64,000 nucleotides of DNA, taken from positions 992,001 to 1,056,000 of the forward strand of contig JANZKI010000033.1 in the NCBI GenBank assembly GCA_029224185.1. The letters run 5' to 3'. How positions within the stretch are numbered: the first letter of the stretch is position 1; every line of letters begins with the position of its first letter. Positions 46,288-60,158 of this stretch are shown piece by piece. The translations under genes and the position numbers were made by a program. The stretch comes from Karalla daura (taxonomy: Eukaryota; Chordata; Actinopteri; Chaetodontiformes; Leiognathidae). Below the pieces are notes generated by a model. The model ran no database searches. It was given only the letters and a program-made list of their open reading frames with translations, and was not told the origin of the DNA.

Positions 46288-48854
46288 AGCTTCTCAAATG
46301 CATTTTCTCAGTTTCGCGTTCGCAGTTCTACAAAAAGGCTCAACTTGGCTGTCGGAACCCACATGACAGGCATTTTGCTGTGCAGTTGTGGCCAACATGA
46401 TGCATGTGGTAGAAAGAGCTTCTGAAATGCATTTTCCTACAGTTTCACGCTTGTAGCTCTGTGAAACGGCCGAAATCGGCGTGGTGAACACAATACAGGC
46501 AATTTGCTGTATAGTAGGGGCCAACTGCTGAATCTTGCAGCAAAAGCTTCTCAAATGCATTTTCTCAGTTTCGCGTTCGCAGTTCTACAAAAAGGCTCAA
46601 CTTGGCTGTCGGAACCCACATGACAGGCATTTTGCTGTGCAGTTGTGGCCAACATGATGCATGTGGTAGAAGAGCTTCTGAAATGCATTTTCCTACAGTT
46701 TCACGCTTGTAGCTCTGTGAAACGGCCGAAATCGGCGTGGTGAACACAATACAGGCCATTTGCTGTATAGCAGGGGCCAACTGCTGAATCTTGCAGCAAA
46801 AGCTTCTCAAATGCATTTTCTCAGTTTCGCGTTCGCAGTTCTACAAAAAGGCTCAACTTGGCTGTCGGAACCCACATGACAGGCATTTTGCTGTGCAGTT
46901 GTGGCCAACATGATGCATGTGGTAGAAGAGCTTCTGAAATGCATTTTCCTACAGTTTCACGCTTGTAGCTCTGTGAAACGGCCGAAATCGGCTTGGTGAA
47001 CACCATACAGGCAATTTGCTGTATAGTAGGGGCCAACTGCTGAATCTTGCAGCAAAAGCTTCTCAAATGCATTTTCTCAGTTTCGCGTTCGCAGTTCTAC
47101 AAAAAGGCTCAACTTGGCTGTCGGAACCCACATGACAGGCATTTTGCTGTGCAGTTGTGGCCAACATGATGCATGTGGTAGAAGAGCTTCTGAAATGCAT
47201 TTTCCTACAGTTTCACGCTTGTAGCTCTGTGAAACGGCCGAAATCGGCGTGGTGAACACAATACAGGCAATTTGCTGTATAGCAGGGGCCAACTGCTGAA
47301 TCTTGCAGCAAAAGCTTCTCAAATGCATTTTCTCAGTTTCGCGTTCGCAGTTCTACAAAAAGGCTCAACTTGGCTGTCGGAACCCACATGACAGGCATTT
47401 TGCTGTGCAGTTGTGGCCAACATGATGCATGTGGTAGAAAGAGCTTCTGAAATGCATTTTCCTACAGTTTCACGCTCGTAGTTCTGTGAAACGGCCGAAA
47501 TCGGCGTAGTGAACACCATACAGGCAATTTGCTGTATAGTAGGGGCCAACTGCTGAATCTTGCAGCAAAAGCTTCTCAAATGCATTTTCTCAGTTTCGCG
47601 TTCGCAGTTCTACAAAAAGGCTCAACTTGGCTGTCGGAACCCACATGACAGGCATTTTGCTGCGCAGTTGTGGCCAACATGATGCATGTGGTAGAAAGAG
47701 CTTCTGAAATGCATTTTCCTAAAGTTTCACGCTCGTAGTTCTGTGAAACGGCCGAAATCGGCGTGGTGAACACAATACAGGCAATTTGCTGTATAGCAGG
47801 GGCCAACTGCCGAATCTTGCAGCAAAAGCTTCTCAAATGCATTTTCTCAGTTTCGCGTTCGCAGTTCTACAAAAAGGCTCAACTTGGCTGTCGGAACCCA
47901 CATGACAGGCATTTTGCTGCGCAGTTGTGGCCAACATGATGCATGTGGTAGAAAGAGCTTCTGAAATGCATTTTCCTACAGTTTCACGCTCGTAGTTCTG
48001 TGAAACGGCCGAAATCGGCGTAGTGAACACAATACAGGCAATTTGCTGTATAGCAGGGGCCAACTGCTGAATCTGGCAGCAAAAGCTTCTCAAATGCATT
48101 TTCTCAGTTTCGCGTTCGCAGTTCTACAAAAAGGCTCAACTTGGCTGTCGGAACCCACATGACAGGCATTTTGCTGTGCAGTTGTGGCCAACATGATGCA
48201 TGTGGTAGAAAGAGCTTCTGAAATGCATTTTCCTACAGTTTCACGCTTGTAGTTCTGTGAAACGGCCGAAATTGGCGTGGTGAACACCATACAGGCAATT
48301 TGCTGTATAGCAGGGGCCAACTGCTGAATCTTGCAGCAAAAGCTTCTCAAATGCATTTTCTCAGTTTCGCGTTCGCAGTTCTACAAAAAGGCTCAACTTG
48401 GCTGTCGGAACCCACATGACAGGCATTTTGCTGTGCAGTTGTGGCCAACATGATGCATGTGGTAGAAAGAGCTTCTGAAATGCATTTTCCTACAGTTTCA
48501 CGCTCGTAGTTCTGTGAAACGGCCGAAATTGGCGTGGTGAACACAATACAGGCAATTTGCTGTATAGCAGGGGCCAACTGCTGAATCTGGCAGCAAAAGC
48601 TTCTCAAATGCATTTTCTCAGTTTCGCGTTCGCAGTTCTACAAAAAGGCTCAACTTGGCTGTCGGAACCCACATGACAGGCATTTTGCTGTGCAGTTGTG
48701 GCCAACATGATGCATGTGGTAGAAAGAGCTTCTGAAATGCATTTTCCTACAGTTTCACGCTCGTAGTTCTGTGAAACGGCCGAAATCGGCGTGGTGAACA
48801 CAATACAGGCAATTTGCTGTATAGCAGGGGCCAACTGCTGAATCTTGCAGCAAA
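46288..48854 (+). repeat. Mixed block of ten units with a displaced six-unit copy
   Basis: The order is C S S S T L Q Y Q A. Units 46801-48340 match 34474-36013 in order and in every marker compared, at an offset of 12327 bp. They are therefore a displaced copy of the start of the right-hand 19-unit HOR. The S unit at 46545 carries aggccattt, otherwise seen only next to N markers. Confidence 0.86.
46545..47312 (+). repeat. Three consecutive 256-bp units
   Basis: Units at 46545, 46801 and 47057 are all 256 bp. Elsewhere 256-bp units are single or paired. The three differ from one another (aggccattt in the first, T markers in the second, plain third), so this is not a simple triplication of one unit. 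Confidence 0.85.
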
Positions 48855-51800
48855 AGCTTCTCAAATGCATTTTCTCAGTTTCGCGTTCGCAGTTCTACAA
48901 AAAGGCTCAACTTGGCTGTCGGAACCCACATGACAGGCATTTTGCTGTGCAGTTGTGGCCAACATGATGCATGTGGTAGAAGAGCTTCTGAAATGCATTT
49001 TCCTACAGTTTCACGCTTGTAGCTCTGTGAAACGGCCGAAATCGGCGTGGTGAACACAATACAGGCAATTTGCTGTATAGCAGGGGCCAACTGCTGAATC
49101 TTGCAGCAAAAGCTTCTCAAATGCATTTTCTCAGTTTCGCGTTCGCAGTTCTACAAAAAGGCTCAACTTGGCTGTCGGAACCCACATGACAGGCATTTTG
49201 CTGTGCAGTTGTGGCCAACATGATGCATGTGGTAGAAGAGCTTCTGAAATGCATTTTCCTACAGTTTCACGCTTGTAGCTCTGTGAAACGGCCGAAATCG
49301 GCGTGGTGAACACAATACAGGCAATTTGCTGTATAGCAGGGGCCAACTGCTGAATCTTGCAGCAAAAGCTTCTCAAATGCATTTTCTCAGTTTCGCGTTC
49401 GCAGTTCTACAAAAAGGCTCAACTTGGCTGTCGGAACCCACATGACAGGCATTTTGCTGTGCAGTTGTGGCCAACATGATGCATGTGGTAGAAAGAGCTT
49501 CTGAAATGCATTTTCCTACAGTTTCACGCTCGTAGTTCTGTGAAACGGCCGAAATCGGCTTGGTGAACACCATACAGGCAATTTGCTGTATAGTAGGGGC
49601 CAACTGCTGAATCTTGCAGCAAAAGCTTCTCAAATGCATTTTCTCAGTTTCGCGTTCGCAGTTCTACAAAAAGGCTCAACTTGGCTGTCGGAACCCACAT
49701 GACAGGCATTTTGCTGCGCAGTTGTGGCCAACATGATGCATGTGGTAGAAAGAGCTTCTGAAATGCATTTTCCTAAAGTTTCACGCTCGTAGTTCTGTGA
49801 AACGGCCGAAATCGGCGTGGTGAACACAATACAGGCAATTTGCTGTATAGCAGGGGCCAACTGCCGAATCTTGCAGCAAAAGCTTCTCAAATGCATTTTC
49901 TCAGTTTCGCGTTCGCAGTTCTACAAAAAGGCTCAACTTGGCTGTCGGAACCCACATGACAGGCATTTTGCTGCGCAGTTGTGGCCAACATGACGCATGT
50001 GGTAGAAAGAGCTTCTGAAATGCATTTTCCTACAGTTTCACGCTCGTAGTTCTGTGAAACGGCCGAAATCGGCGTAGTGAACACAATACAGGCAATTTGC
50101 TGTATAGCAGGGGCCAACTGCTGAATCTTGCAGCAAAAGCTTCTCAAATGCATTTTCTCAGTTTCGCGTTCGCAGTTCTACAAAAAGGCTCAACTTGGCT
50201 GTCGGAACCCACATGACAGGCATTTTGCTGCGCAGTTGTGGCCAACATGATGCATGTGGTAGAAAGAGCTTCTGAAATGCATTTTCCTACAGTTTCACGC
50301 TCGTAGTTCTGTGAAACGGCCGAAATCGGCGTAGTGAACACAATACAGGCAATTTGCTGTATAGCAGGGGCCAACTGCTGAATCTGGCAGCAAAAGCTTC
50401 TCAAATGCATTTTCTCAGTTTCGCGTTCGCAGTTCTACAAAAAGGCTCAACTTGGCTGTCGGAACCCACATGACAGGCATTTTGCTGTGCAGTTGTGGCC
50501 AACATGATGCATGTGGTAGAAAGAGCTTCTGAAATGCATTTTCCTACAGTTTCACGCTTGTAGTTCTGTGAAACGGCCGAAATTGGCGTGGTGAACACCA
50601 TACAGGCAATTTGCTGTATAGCAGGGGCCAACTGCTGAATCTTGCAGCAAAAGCTTCTCAAATGCATTTTCTCAGTTTCGCGTTCGCAGTTCTACAAAAA
50701 GGCTCAACTTGGCTGTCGGAACCCACATGACAGGCATTTTGCTGTGCAGTTGTGGCCAACATGATGCATGTGGTAGAAAGAGCTTCTGAAATGCATTTTC
50801 CTACAGTTTCACGCTTGTAGCTCTGTGAAACGGCCGAAATCGGCGTGGTGAACACAATACAGGCAATTTGCTGTATAGCAGGGGCCAACTGCTGAATCTT
50901 GCAGCAAAAGCTTCTCAAATGCATTTTCTCAGATTCGCGTTCGCAGTTCTACAAAAAGGCTCAACTTGGCTGTCGGAACCCACATGACAGGCATTTTGCT
51001 GTGCAGTTGTGGCCAACATGATGCATGTGGTAGAAAGAGCTTCTGAAATGCATTTTCCTACAGTTTCACGCTCGTAGTTCTGTGAAACGGCCGAAATCGG
51101 CGTAGTGAACACAATACAGGCCATTTGCTGTATAGCAGGGGCCAACTGCTGAATCTTGCAGCAAAAGCTTCTCAAATGCATTTTCTCAGTTTCGCGTTCG
51201 CAGTTGTACAAAAAGGCTCAACTTGGCTGTCGGAACCCACATGACAGGCATTTTGCTGCGCAGTTGTGGCCAACATGATGCATGTGGTAGAAAGAGCTTC
51301 TGAAATGCATTTTCCTACAGTTTCACGCTTGTAGTTCTGTGAAACGGCCGAAATTGGCGTGGTGAACACAATACAGGCAATTTGCTGTATAGCAGGGGCC
51401 AACTGCTGAATCTGGCAGCAAAAGCTTCTCAAATGCATTTTCTCAGTTTCGCGTTCGCAGTTCTACAAAAAGGCTCAACTTGGCTGTCGGAACCCACATG
51501 ACAGGCATTTTGCTGTGCAGTTGTGGCCAACATGATGCATGTGGTAGAAAGAGCTTCTGAAATGCATTTTCCTACAGTTTCACGCTCGTAGTTCTGTGAA
51601 ACGGCCGAAATCGGCTTGGTGAACACCATACAGGCAATTTGCTGTATAGTAGGGGCCAACTGCTGAATCTTGCAGCAAAAGCTTCTCAAATGCATTTTCT
51701 CAGTTTCGCGTTCGCAGTTCTACAAAAAGGCTCAACTTGGCTGTCGGAACCCACATGACAGGCATTTTGCTGCGCAGTTGTGGCCAACATGATGCATGTG

Positions 51801-53992
51801 GTAGAAAGAGCTTCTGAAATGCATTTTCCTAAAGTTTCACGCTCGTAGTTCTGTGAAACGGCCGAAATCGGCGTGGTGAACACAATACAGGCAATTTGCT
51901 GTATAGCAGGGGCCAACTGCCGAATCTTGCAGCAAAAGCTTCTCAAATGCATTTTCTCAGTTTCGCGTTCGCAGTTCTACAAAAAGGCTCAACTTGGCTG
52001 TCGGAACCCACATGACAGGCATTTTGCTGCGCAGTTGTGGCCAACATGACGCATGTGGTAGAAAGAGCTTCTGAAATGCATTTTCCTACAGTTTCACGCT
52101 CGTAGTTCTGTGAAACGGCCGAAATCGGCGTAGTGAACACAATACAGGCAATTTGCTGTATAGCAGGGGCCAACTGCTGAATCTGGCAGCAAAAGCTTCT
52201 CAAATGCATTTTCTCAGTTTCGCGTTCGCAGTTCTACAAAAAGGCTCAACTTGGCTGTCGGAACCCACATGACAGGCATTTTGCTGTGCAGTTGTGGCCA
52301 ACATGATGCATGTGGTAGAAAGAGCTTCTGAAATGCATTTTCCTATAGTTTCACGCTTGTAGTTCTGTGAAACGGCCGAAATTGGCGTGGTGAACACAAT
52401 ACAGGCAATTTGCTGTATAGCAGGGGCCAACTGCTGAATCTTGCAGCAAAAGCTTCTCAAATGCATTTTCTCAGTTTCGCGTTCGCAGTTCTACAAAAAG
52501 GCTCAACTTGGCTGTCGGAACCCACATGACAGGCATTTTGCTGTGCAGTTGTGGCCAACATGATGCATGTGGTAGAAAGAGCTTCTGAAATGCATTTTCC
52601 TACAGTTTCACGCTTGTAGCTCTGTGAAACGGCCGAAATCGGCGTGGTGAACACAATACAGGCAATTTGCTGTATAGCAGGGGCCAACTGCTGAATCTTG
52701 CAGCAAAAGCTTCTCAAATGCATTTTCTCAGATTCGCGTTCGCAGTTCTACAAAAAGGCTCAACTTGGCTGTCGGAACCCACATGACAGGCATTTTGCTG
52801 TGCAGTTGTGGCCAACATGATGCATGTGGTAGAAAGAGCTTCTGAAATGCATTTTCCTACAGTTTCACGCTTGTAGCTCTGTGAAACGGCCGAAATCGGC
52901 GTGGTGAACACAATACAGGCAATTTGCTGTATAGCAGGGGCCAACTGCTGAATCTTGCAGCAAAAGCTTCTCAAATGCATTTTCTCAGATTCGCGTTCGC
53001 AGTTCTACAAAAAGGCTCAACTTGGCTGTCGGAACCCACATGACAGGCATTTTGCTGTGCAGTTGTGGCCAACATGATGCATGTGGTAGAAAGAGCTTCT
53101 GAAATGCATTTTCCTACAGTTTCACGCTCGTAGTTCTGTGAAACGGCCGAAATCGGCTTGGTGAACACCATACAGGCAATTTGCTGTATAGTAGGGCCCA
53201 ACTGCTGAATCTTGCAGCAAAAGCTTCTCAAATGCATTTTCTCAGTTTCGCGTTCGCAGTTCTACAAAAAGGCTCAACTTGGCTGTCGGAACCCACATGA
53301 CAGGCATTTTGCTGCGCAGTTGTGGCCAACATGATGCATGTGGTAGAAAGAGCTTCTGAAATGCATTTTCCTAAAGTTTCACGCTCGTAGTTCTGTGAAA
53401 CGGCCGAAATCGGCGTGGTGAACACAATACAGGCAATTTGCTGTATAGCAGGGGCCAACTGCCGAATCTTGCAGCAAAAGCTTCTCAAATGCATTTTCTC
53501 AGTTTCGCGTTCGCAGTTCTACAAAAAGGCTCAACTTGGCTGTCGGAACCCACATGACAGGCATTTTGCTGCGCAGTTGTGGCCAACATGATGCATGTGG
53601 TAGAAAGAGCTTCTGAAATGCATTTTCCTACAGTTTCACGCTCGTAGTTCTGTGAAACGGCCGAAATCGGCGTAGTGAACACAATACAGGCAATTTGCTG
53701 TATAGCAGGGGCCAACTGCTGAATCTGGCAGCAAAAGCTTCTCAAATGCATTTTCTCAGTTTCGCGTTCGCAGTTCTACAAAAAGGCTCAACTTGGCTGT
53801 CGGAACCCACATGACAGGCATTTTGCTGTGCAGTTGTGGCCAACATGATGCATGTGGTAGAAAGAGCTTCTGAAATGCATTTTCCTACAGTTTCACGCTC
53901 GTAGTTCTGTGAAACGGCCGAAATTGGCGTGGTGAACACAATACAGGCAATTTGCTGCATAGCAGGGGCCAACTGCTGAATCTTGCAGCAAA
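48855..53992 (+). repeat. 20-unit HOR, copy 1 (5138 bp)
   Basis: The order is S S T L V Q Y C N QYB T L QV Y C CN PN L Q M, with paired 256-bp units at 48855 and 49111. It contains the T-L-Q-Y-C-N series twice, once interrupted by an extra V unit at 49881. The HOR is itself built from the same cassette as the right-hand 19-unit HOR. The unit at 52194 reads cctatagttt. Confidence 0.93.
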
Positions 53993-56900
53993 AGCTTCTC
54001 AAATGCATTTTCTCAGTTTCGCGTTCGCAGTTCTACAAAAAGGCTCAACTTGGCTGTCGGAACCCACATGACAGGCATTTTGCTGTGCAGTTGTGGCCAA
54101 CATGATGCATGTGGTAGAAGAGCTTCTGAAATGCATTTTCCTACAGTTTCACGCTTGTAGCTCTGTGAAACGGCCGAAATCGGCGTGGTGAACACAATAC
54201 AGGCAATTTGCTGTATAGCAGGGGCCAACTGCTGAATCTTGCAGCAAAAGCTTCTCAAATGCATTTTCTCAGTTTCGCGTTCGCAGTTCTACAAAAAGGC
54301 TCAACTTGGCTGTCGGAACCCACATGACAGGCATTTTGCTGTGCAGTTGTGGCCAACATGATGCATGTGGTAGAAGAGCTTCTGAAATGCATTTTCCTAC
54401 AGTTTCACGCTTGTAGCTCTGTGAAACGGCCGAAATCGGCGTGGTGAACACAATACAGGCAATTTGCTGTATAGCAGGGGCCAACTGCTGAATCTTGCAG
54501 CAAAAGCTTCTCAAATGCATTTTCTCAGTTTCGCGTTCGCAGTTCTACAAAAAGGCTCAACTTGGCTGTCGGAACCCACATGACAGGCATTTTGCTGTGC
54601 AGTTGTGGCCAACATGATGCATGTGGTAGAAAGAGCTTCTGAAATGCATTTTCCTACAGTTTCACGCTCGTAGTTCTGTGAAACGGCCGAAATCGGCTTG
54701 GTGAACACCATACAGGCAATTTGCTGTATAGTAGGGGCCAACTGCTGAATCTTGCAGCAAAAGCTTCTCAAATGCATTTTCTCAGTTTCGCGTTCGCAGT
54801 TCTACAAAAAGGCTCAACTTGGCTGTCGGAACCCACATGACAGGCATTTTGCTGCGCAGTTGTGGCCAACATGATGCATGTGGTAGAAAGAGCTTCTGAA
54901 ATGCATTTTCCTAAAGTTTCACGCTCGTAGTTCTGTGAAACGGCCGAAATCGGCGTGGTGAACACAATACAGGCAATTTGCTGTATAGCAGGGGCCAACT
55001 GCCGAATCTTGCAGCAAAAGCTTCTCAAATGCATTTTCTCAGTTTCGCGTTCGCAGTTCTACAAAAAGGCTCAACTTGGCTGTCGGAACCCACATGACAG
55101 GCATTTTGCTGCGCAGTTGTGGCCAACATGACGCATGTGGTAGAAAGAGCTTCTGAAATGCATTTTCCTACAGTTTCACGCTCGTAGTTCTGTGAAACGG
55201 CCGAAATCGGCGTAGTGAACACAATACAGGCAATTTGCTGTATAGCAGGGGCCAACTGCTGAATCTTGCAGCAAAAGCTTCTCAAATGCATTTTCTCAGT
55301 TTCGCGTTCGCAGTTCTACAAAAAGGCTCAACTTGGCTGTCGGAACCCACATGACAGGCATTTTGCTGCGCAGTTGTGGCCAACATGATGCATGTGGTAG
55401 AAAGAGCTTCTGAAATGCATTTTCCTACAGTTTCACGCTCGTAGTTCTGTGAAACGGCCGAAATCGGCGTAGTGAACACAATACAGGCAATTTGCTGTAT
55501 AGCAGGGGCCAACTGCTGAATCTGGCAGCAAAAGCTTCTCAAATGCATTTTCTCAGTTTCGCGTTCGCAGTTCTACAAAAAGGCTCAACTTGGCTGTCGG
55601 AACCCACATGACAGGCATTTTGCTGTGCAGTTGTGGCCAACATGATGCATGTGGTAGAAAGAGCTTCTGAAATGCATTTTCCTACAGTTTCACGCTTGTA
55701 GTTCTGTGAAACGGCCGAAATTGGCGTGGTGAACACCATACAGGCAATTTGCTGTATAGCAGGGGCCAACTGCTGAATCTTGCAGCAAAAGCTTCTCAAA
55801 TGCATTTTCTCAGTTTCGCGTTCGCAGTTCTACAAAAAGGCTCAACTTGGCTGTCGGAACCCACATGACAGGCATTTTGCTGTGCAGTTGTGGCCAACAT
55901 GATGCATGTGGTAGAAAGAGCTTCTGAAATGCATTTTCCTACAGTTTCACGCTTGTAGCTCTGTGAAACGGCCGAAATCGGCGTGGTGAACACAATACAG
56001 GCAATTTGCTGTATAGCAGGGGCCAACTGCTGAATCTTGCAGCAAAAGCTTCTCAAATGCATTTTCTCAGATTCGCGTTCGCAGTTCTACAAAAAGGCTC
56101 AACTTGGCTGTCGGAACCCACATGACAGGCATTTTGCTGTGCAGTTGTGGCCAACATGATGCATGTGGTAGAAAGAGCTTCTGAAATGCATTTTCCTACA
56201 GTTTCACGCTCGTAGTTCTGTGAAACGGCCGAAATCGGCGTAGTGAACACAATACAGGCCATTTGCTGTATAGCAGGGGCCAACTGCTGAATCTTGCAGC
56301 AAAAGCTTCTCAAATGCATTTTCTCAGTTTCGCGTTCGCAGTTGTACAAAAAGGCTCAACTTGGCTGTCGGAACCCACATGACAGGCATTTTGCTGCGCA
56401 GTTGTGGCCAACATGATGCATGTGGTAGAAAGAGCTTCTGAAATGCATTTTCCTACAGTTTCACGCTTGTAGTTCTGTGAAACGGCCGAAATTGGCGTGG
56501 TGAACACAATACAGGCAATTTGCTGTATAGCAGGGGCCAACTGCTGAATCTGGCAGCAAAAGCTTCTCAAATGCATTTTCTCAGTTTCGCGTTCGCAGTT
56601 CTACAAAAAGGCTCAACTTGGCTGTCGGAACCCACATGACAGGCATTTTGCTGTGCAGTTGTGGCCAACATGATGCATGTGGTAGAAAGAGCTTCTGAAA
56701 TGCATTTTCCTACAGTTTCACGCTCGTAGTTCTGTGAAACGGCCGAAATCGGCTTGGTGAACACCATACAGGCAATTTGCTGTATAGTAGGGGCCAACTG
56801 CTGAATCTTGCAGCAAAAGCTTCTCAAATGCATTTTCTCAGTTTCGCGTTCGCAGTTCTACAAAAAGGCTCAACTTGGCTGTCGGAACCCACATGACAGG

Positions 56901-59130
56901 CATTTTGCTGCGCAGTTGTGGCCAACATGATGCATGTGGTAGAAAGAGCTTCTGAAATGCATTTTCCTAAAGTTTCACGCTCGTAGTTCTGTGAAACGGC
57001 CGAAATCGGCGTGGTGAACACAATACAGGCAATTTGCTGTATAGCAGGGGCCAACTGCCGAATCTTGCAGCAAAAGCTTCTCAAATGCATTTTCTCAGTT
57101 TCGCGTTCGCAGTTCTACAAAAAGGCTCAACTTGGCTGTCGGAACCCACATGACAGGCATTTTGCTGCGCAGTTGTGGCCAACATGACGCATGTGGTAGA
57201 AAGAGCTTCTGAAATGCATTTTCCTACAGTTTCACGCTCGTAGTTCTGTGAAACGGCCGAAATCGGCGTAGTGAACACAATACAGGCAATTTGCTGTATA
57301 GCAGGGGCCAACTGCTGAATCTGGCAGCAAAAGCTTCTCAAATGCATTTTCTCAGTTTCGCGTTCGCAGTTCTACAAAAAGGCTCAACTTGGCTGTCGGA
57401 ACCCACATGACAGGCATTTTGCTGCGCAGTTGTGGCCAACATGATGCATGTGGTAGAAAGAGCTTCTGAAATGCATTTTCCTATAGTTTCACGCTTGTAG
57501 TTCTGTGAAACGGCCGAAATTGGCGTGGTGAACACAATACAGGCAATTTGCTGTATAGCAGGGGCCAACTGCTGAATCTTGCAGCAAAAGCTTCTCAAAT
57601 GCATTTTCTCAGTTTCGCGTTCGCAGTTCTACAAAAAGGCTCAACTTGGCTGTCGGAACCCACATGACAGGCATTTTGCTGTGCAGTTGTGGCCAACATG
57701 ATGCATGTGGTAGAAAGAGCTTCTGAAATGCATTTTCCTACAGTTTCACGCTTGTAGCTCTGTGAAACGGCCGAAATCGGCGTGGTGAACACAATACAGG
57801 CAATTTGCTGTATAGCAGGGGCCAACTGCTGAATCTTGCAGCAAAAGCTTCTCAAATGCATTTTCTCAGATTCGCGTTCGCAGTTCTACAAAAAGGCTCA
57901 ACTTGGCTGTCGGAACCCACATGACAGGCATTTTGCTGTGCAGTTGTGGCCAACATGATGCATGTGGTAGAAAGAGCTTCTGAAATGCATTTTCCTACAG
58001 TTTCACGCTTGTAGCTCTGTGAAACGGCCGAAATCGGCGTGGTGAACACAATACAGGCAATTTGCTGTATAGCAGGGGCCAACTGCTGAATCTTGCAGCA
58101 AAAGCTTCTCAAATGCATTTTCTCAGATTCGCGTTCGCAGTTCTACAAAAAGGCTCAACTTGGCTGTCGGAACCCACATGACAGGCATTTTGCTGTGCAG
58201 TTGTGGCCAACATGATGCATGTGGTAGAAAGAGCTTCTGAAATGCATTTTCCTACAGTTTCACGCTCGTAGTTCTGTGAAACGGCCGAAATCGGCTTGGT
58301 GAACACCATACAGGCAATTTGCTGTATAGTAGGGCCCAACTGCTGAATCTTGCAGCAAAAGCTTCTCAAATGCATTTTCTCAGTTTCGCGTTCGCAGTTC
58401 TACAAAAAGGCTCAACTTGGCTGTCGGAACCCACATGACAGGCATTTTGCTGCGCAGTTGTGGCCAACATGATGCATGTGGTAGAAAGAGCTTCTGAAAT
58501 GCATTTTCCTAAAGTTTCACGCTCGTAGTTCTGTGAAACGGCCGAAATCGGCGTGGTGAACACAATACAGGCAATTTGCTGTATAGCAGGGGCCAACTGC
58601 CGAATCTTGCAGCAAAAGCTTCTCAAATGCATTTTCTCAGTTTCGCGTTCGCAGTTCTACAAAAAGGCTCAACTTGGCTGTCGGAACCCACATGACAGGC
58701 ATTTTGCTGCGCAGTTGTGGCCAACATGATGCATGTGGTAGAAAGAGCTTCTGAAATGCATTTTCCTACAGTTTCACGCTCGTAGTTCTGTGAAACGGCC
58801 GAAATCGGCGTAGTGAACACAATACAGGCAATTTGCTGTATAGCAGGGGCCAACTGCTGAATCTGGCAGCAAAAGCTTCTCAAATGCATTTTCTCAGTTT
58901 CGCGTTCGCAGTTCTACAAAAAGGCTCAACTTGGCTGTCGGAACCCACATGACAGGCATTTTGCTGTGCAGTTGTGGCCAACATGATGCATGTGGTAGAA
59001 AGAGCTTCTGAAATGCATTTTCCTACAGTTTCACGCTCGTAGTTCTGTGAAACGGCCGAAATTGGCGTGGTGAACACAATACAGGCAATTTGCTGCATAG
59101 CAGGGGCCAACTGCTGAATCTTGCAGCAAA
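53993..59130 (+). repeat. 20-unit HOR, copy 2 (5138 bp)
   Basis: All twenty units match copy 1 in order and length. The only difference I noticed is T at 52287 against C at 57425 (gctgtgcag or gctgcgcag), one of the recurrent CpG/TpG sites of the unit. One change in about 5.1 kb would make this one of the most recent large duplications in the window. Confidence 0.93.
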
Positions 59131-60158
59131 AGCTTCTCAAATGCATTTTCTCAGTTTCGCGTTCGCAGTTCTACAAAAAGGCTCAACTTGGCTGTCGGAA
59201 CCCACATGACAGGCATTTTGCTGTGCAGTTGTGGCCAACATGATGCATGTGGTAGAAAGAGCTTCTGAAATGCATTTTCCTACAGTTTCACGCTCGTAGT
59301 TCTGTGAAACGGCCGAAATCGGCGTAGTGAACACAATACAGGCAATTTGCTGTATAGCAGGGGCCAACTGCTGAATCTTGCAGCAAAAGCTTCTCAAATG
59401 CATTTTCTCAGTTTCGCGTTCGCAGTTCTACAAAAAGGCTCAACTTGGCTGTCGGAACCCACATGACAGGCATTTTGCTGCGCAGTTGTGGCCAACATGA
59501 TGCATGTGGTAGAAAGAGCTTCTGAAATGCATTTTCCTACAGTTTCACCCTTGTAGTTCTGTGAAACGGCCGAAATTGGCGTGGTGAACACAATACAGGC
59601 AATTTGCTGTATAGCAGGGGCCAACTGCTGAATCTTGCAGCAAAAGCTTCTCAAATGCATTTTCTCAGTTTCGCGTTCGCAGTTCTACAAAAAGGCTCAA
59701 CTTGGCTGTCGGAACCCACATGACAGGCATTTTGCTGTGCAGTTGTGGCCAACATGATGCATGTGGTAGAAAGAGCTTCTGAAATGCATTTTCCTACAGT
59801 TTCACGCTCGTAGTTCTGTGAAACGGCCGAAATCGGCGTGGTGAACACAATACAGGCAATTTGCTGTATAGCAGGGGCCAACTGCCGAATCTTGCAGCAA
59901 AAGCTTCTCAAATGCATTTTCTCAGTTTCGCGTTCGCAGTTCTACAAAAAGGCTCAACTTGGCTGTCGGAACCCACATGACAGGCATTTTGCTGTGAAGT
60001 TGTGGCCAACATGATGCATGTGGTAGAAAGAGCTTCTGAAATGCATTTTCCTACAGTTTCACGCTCGTAGTTCTGTGAAACGGCCGAAATCGGCGTGGTG
60101 AACACAATACAGGCAATTTGCTGTATAGCAGGGGCCAACTGCTGAATCTTGCAGCAAA
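59131..60158 (+). repeat. Four mixed units between the 20-unit and 6-unit HORs
   Basis: The order is A G R E. The first two complete the M-A-G cassette begun at 58874. The E unit at 59902 carries gtgaagttg, as does the first unit of the following 6-unit HOR. Confidence 0.88.
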
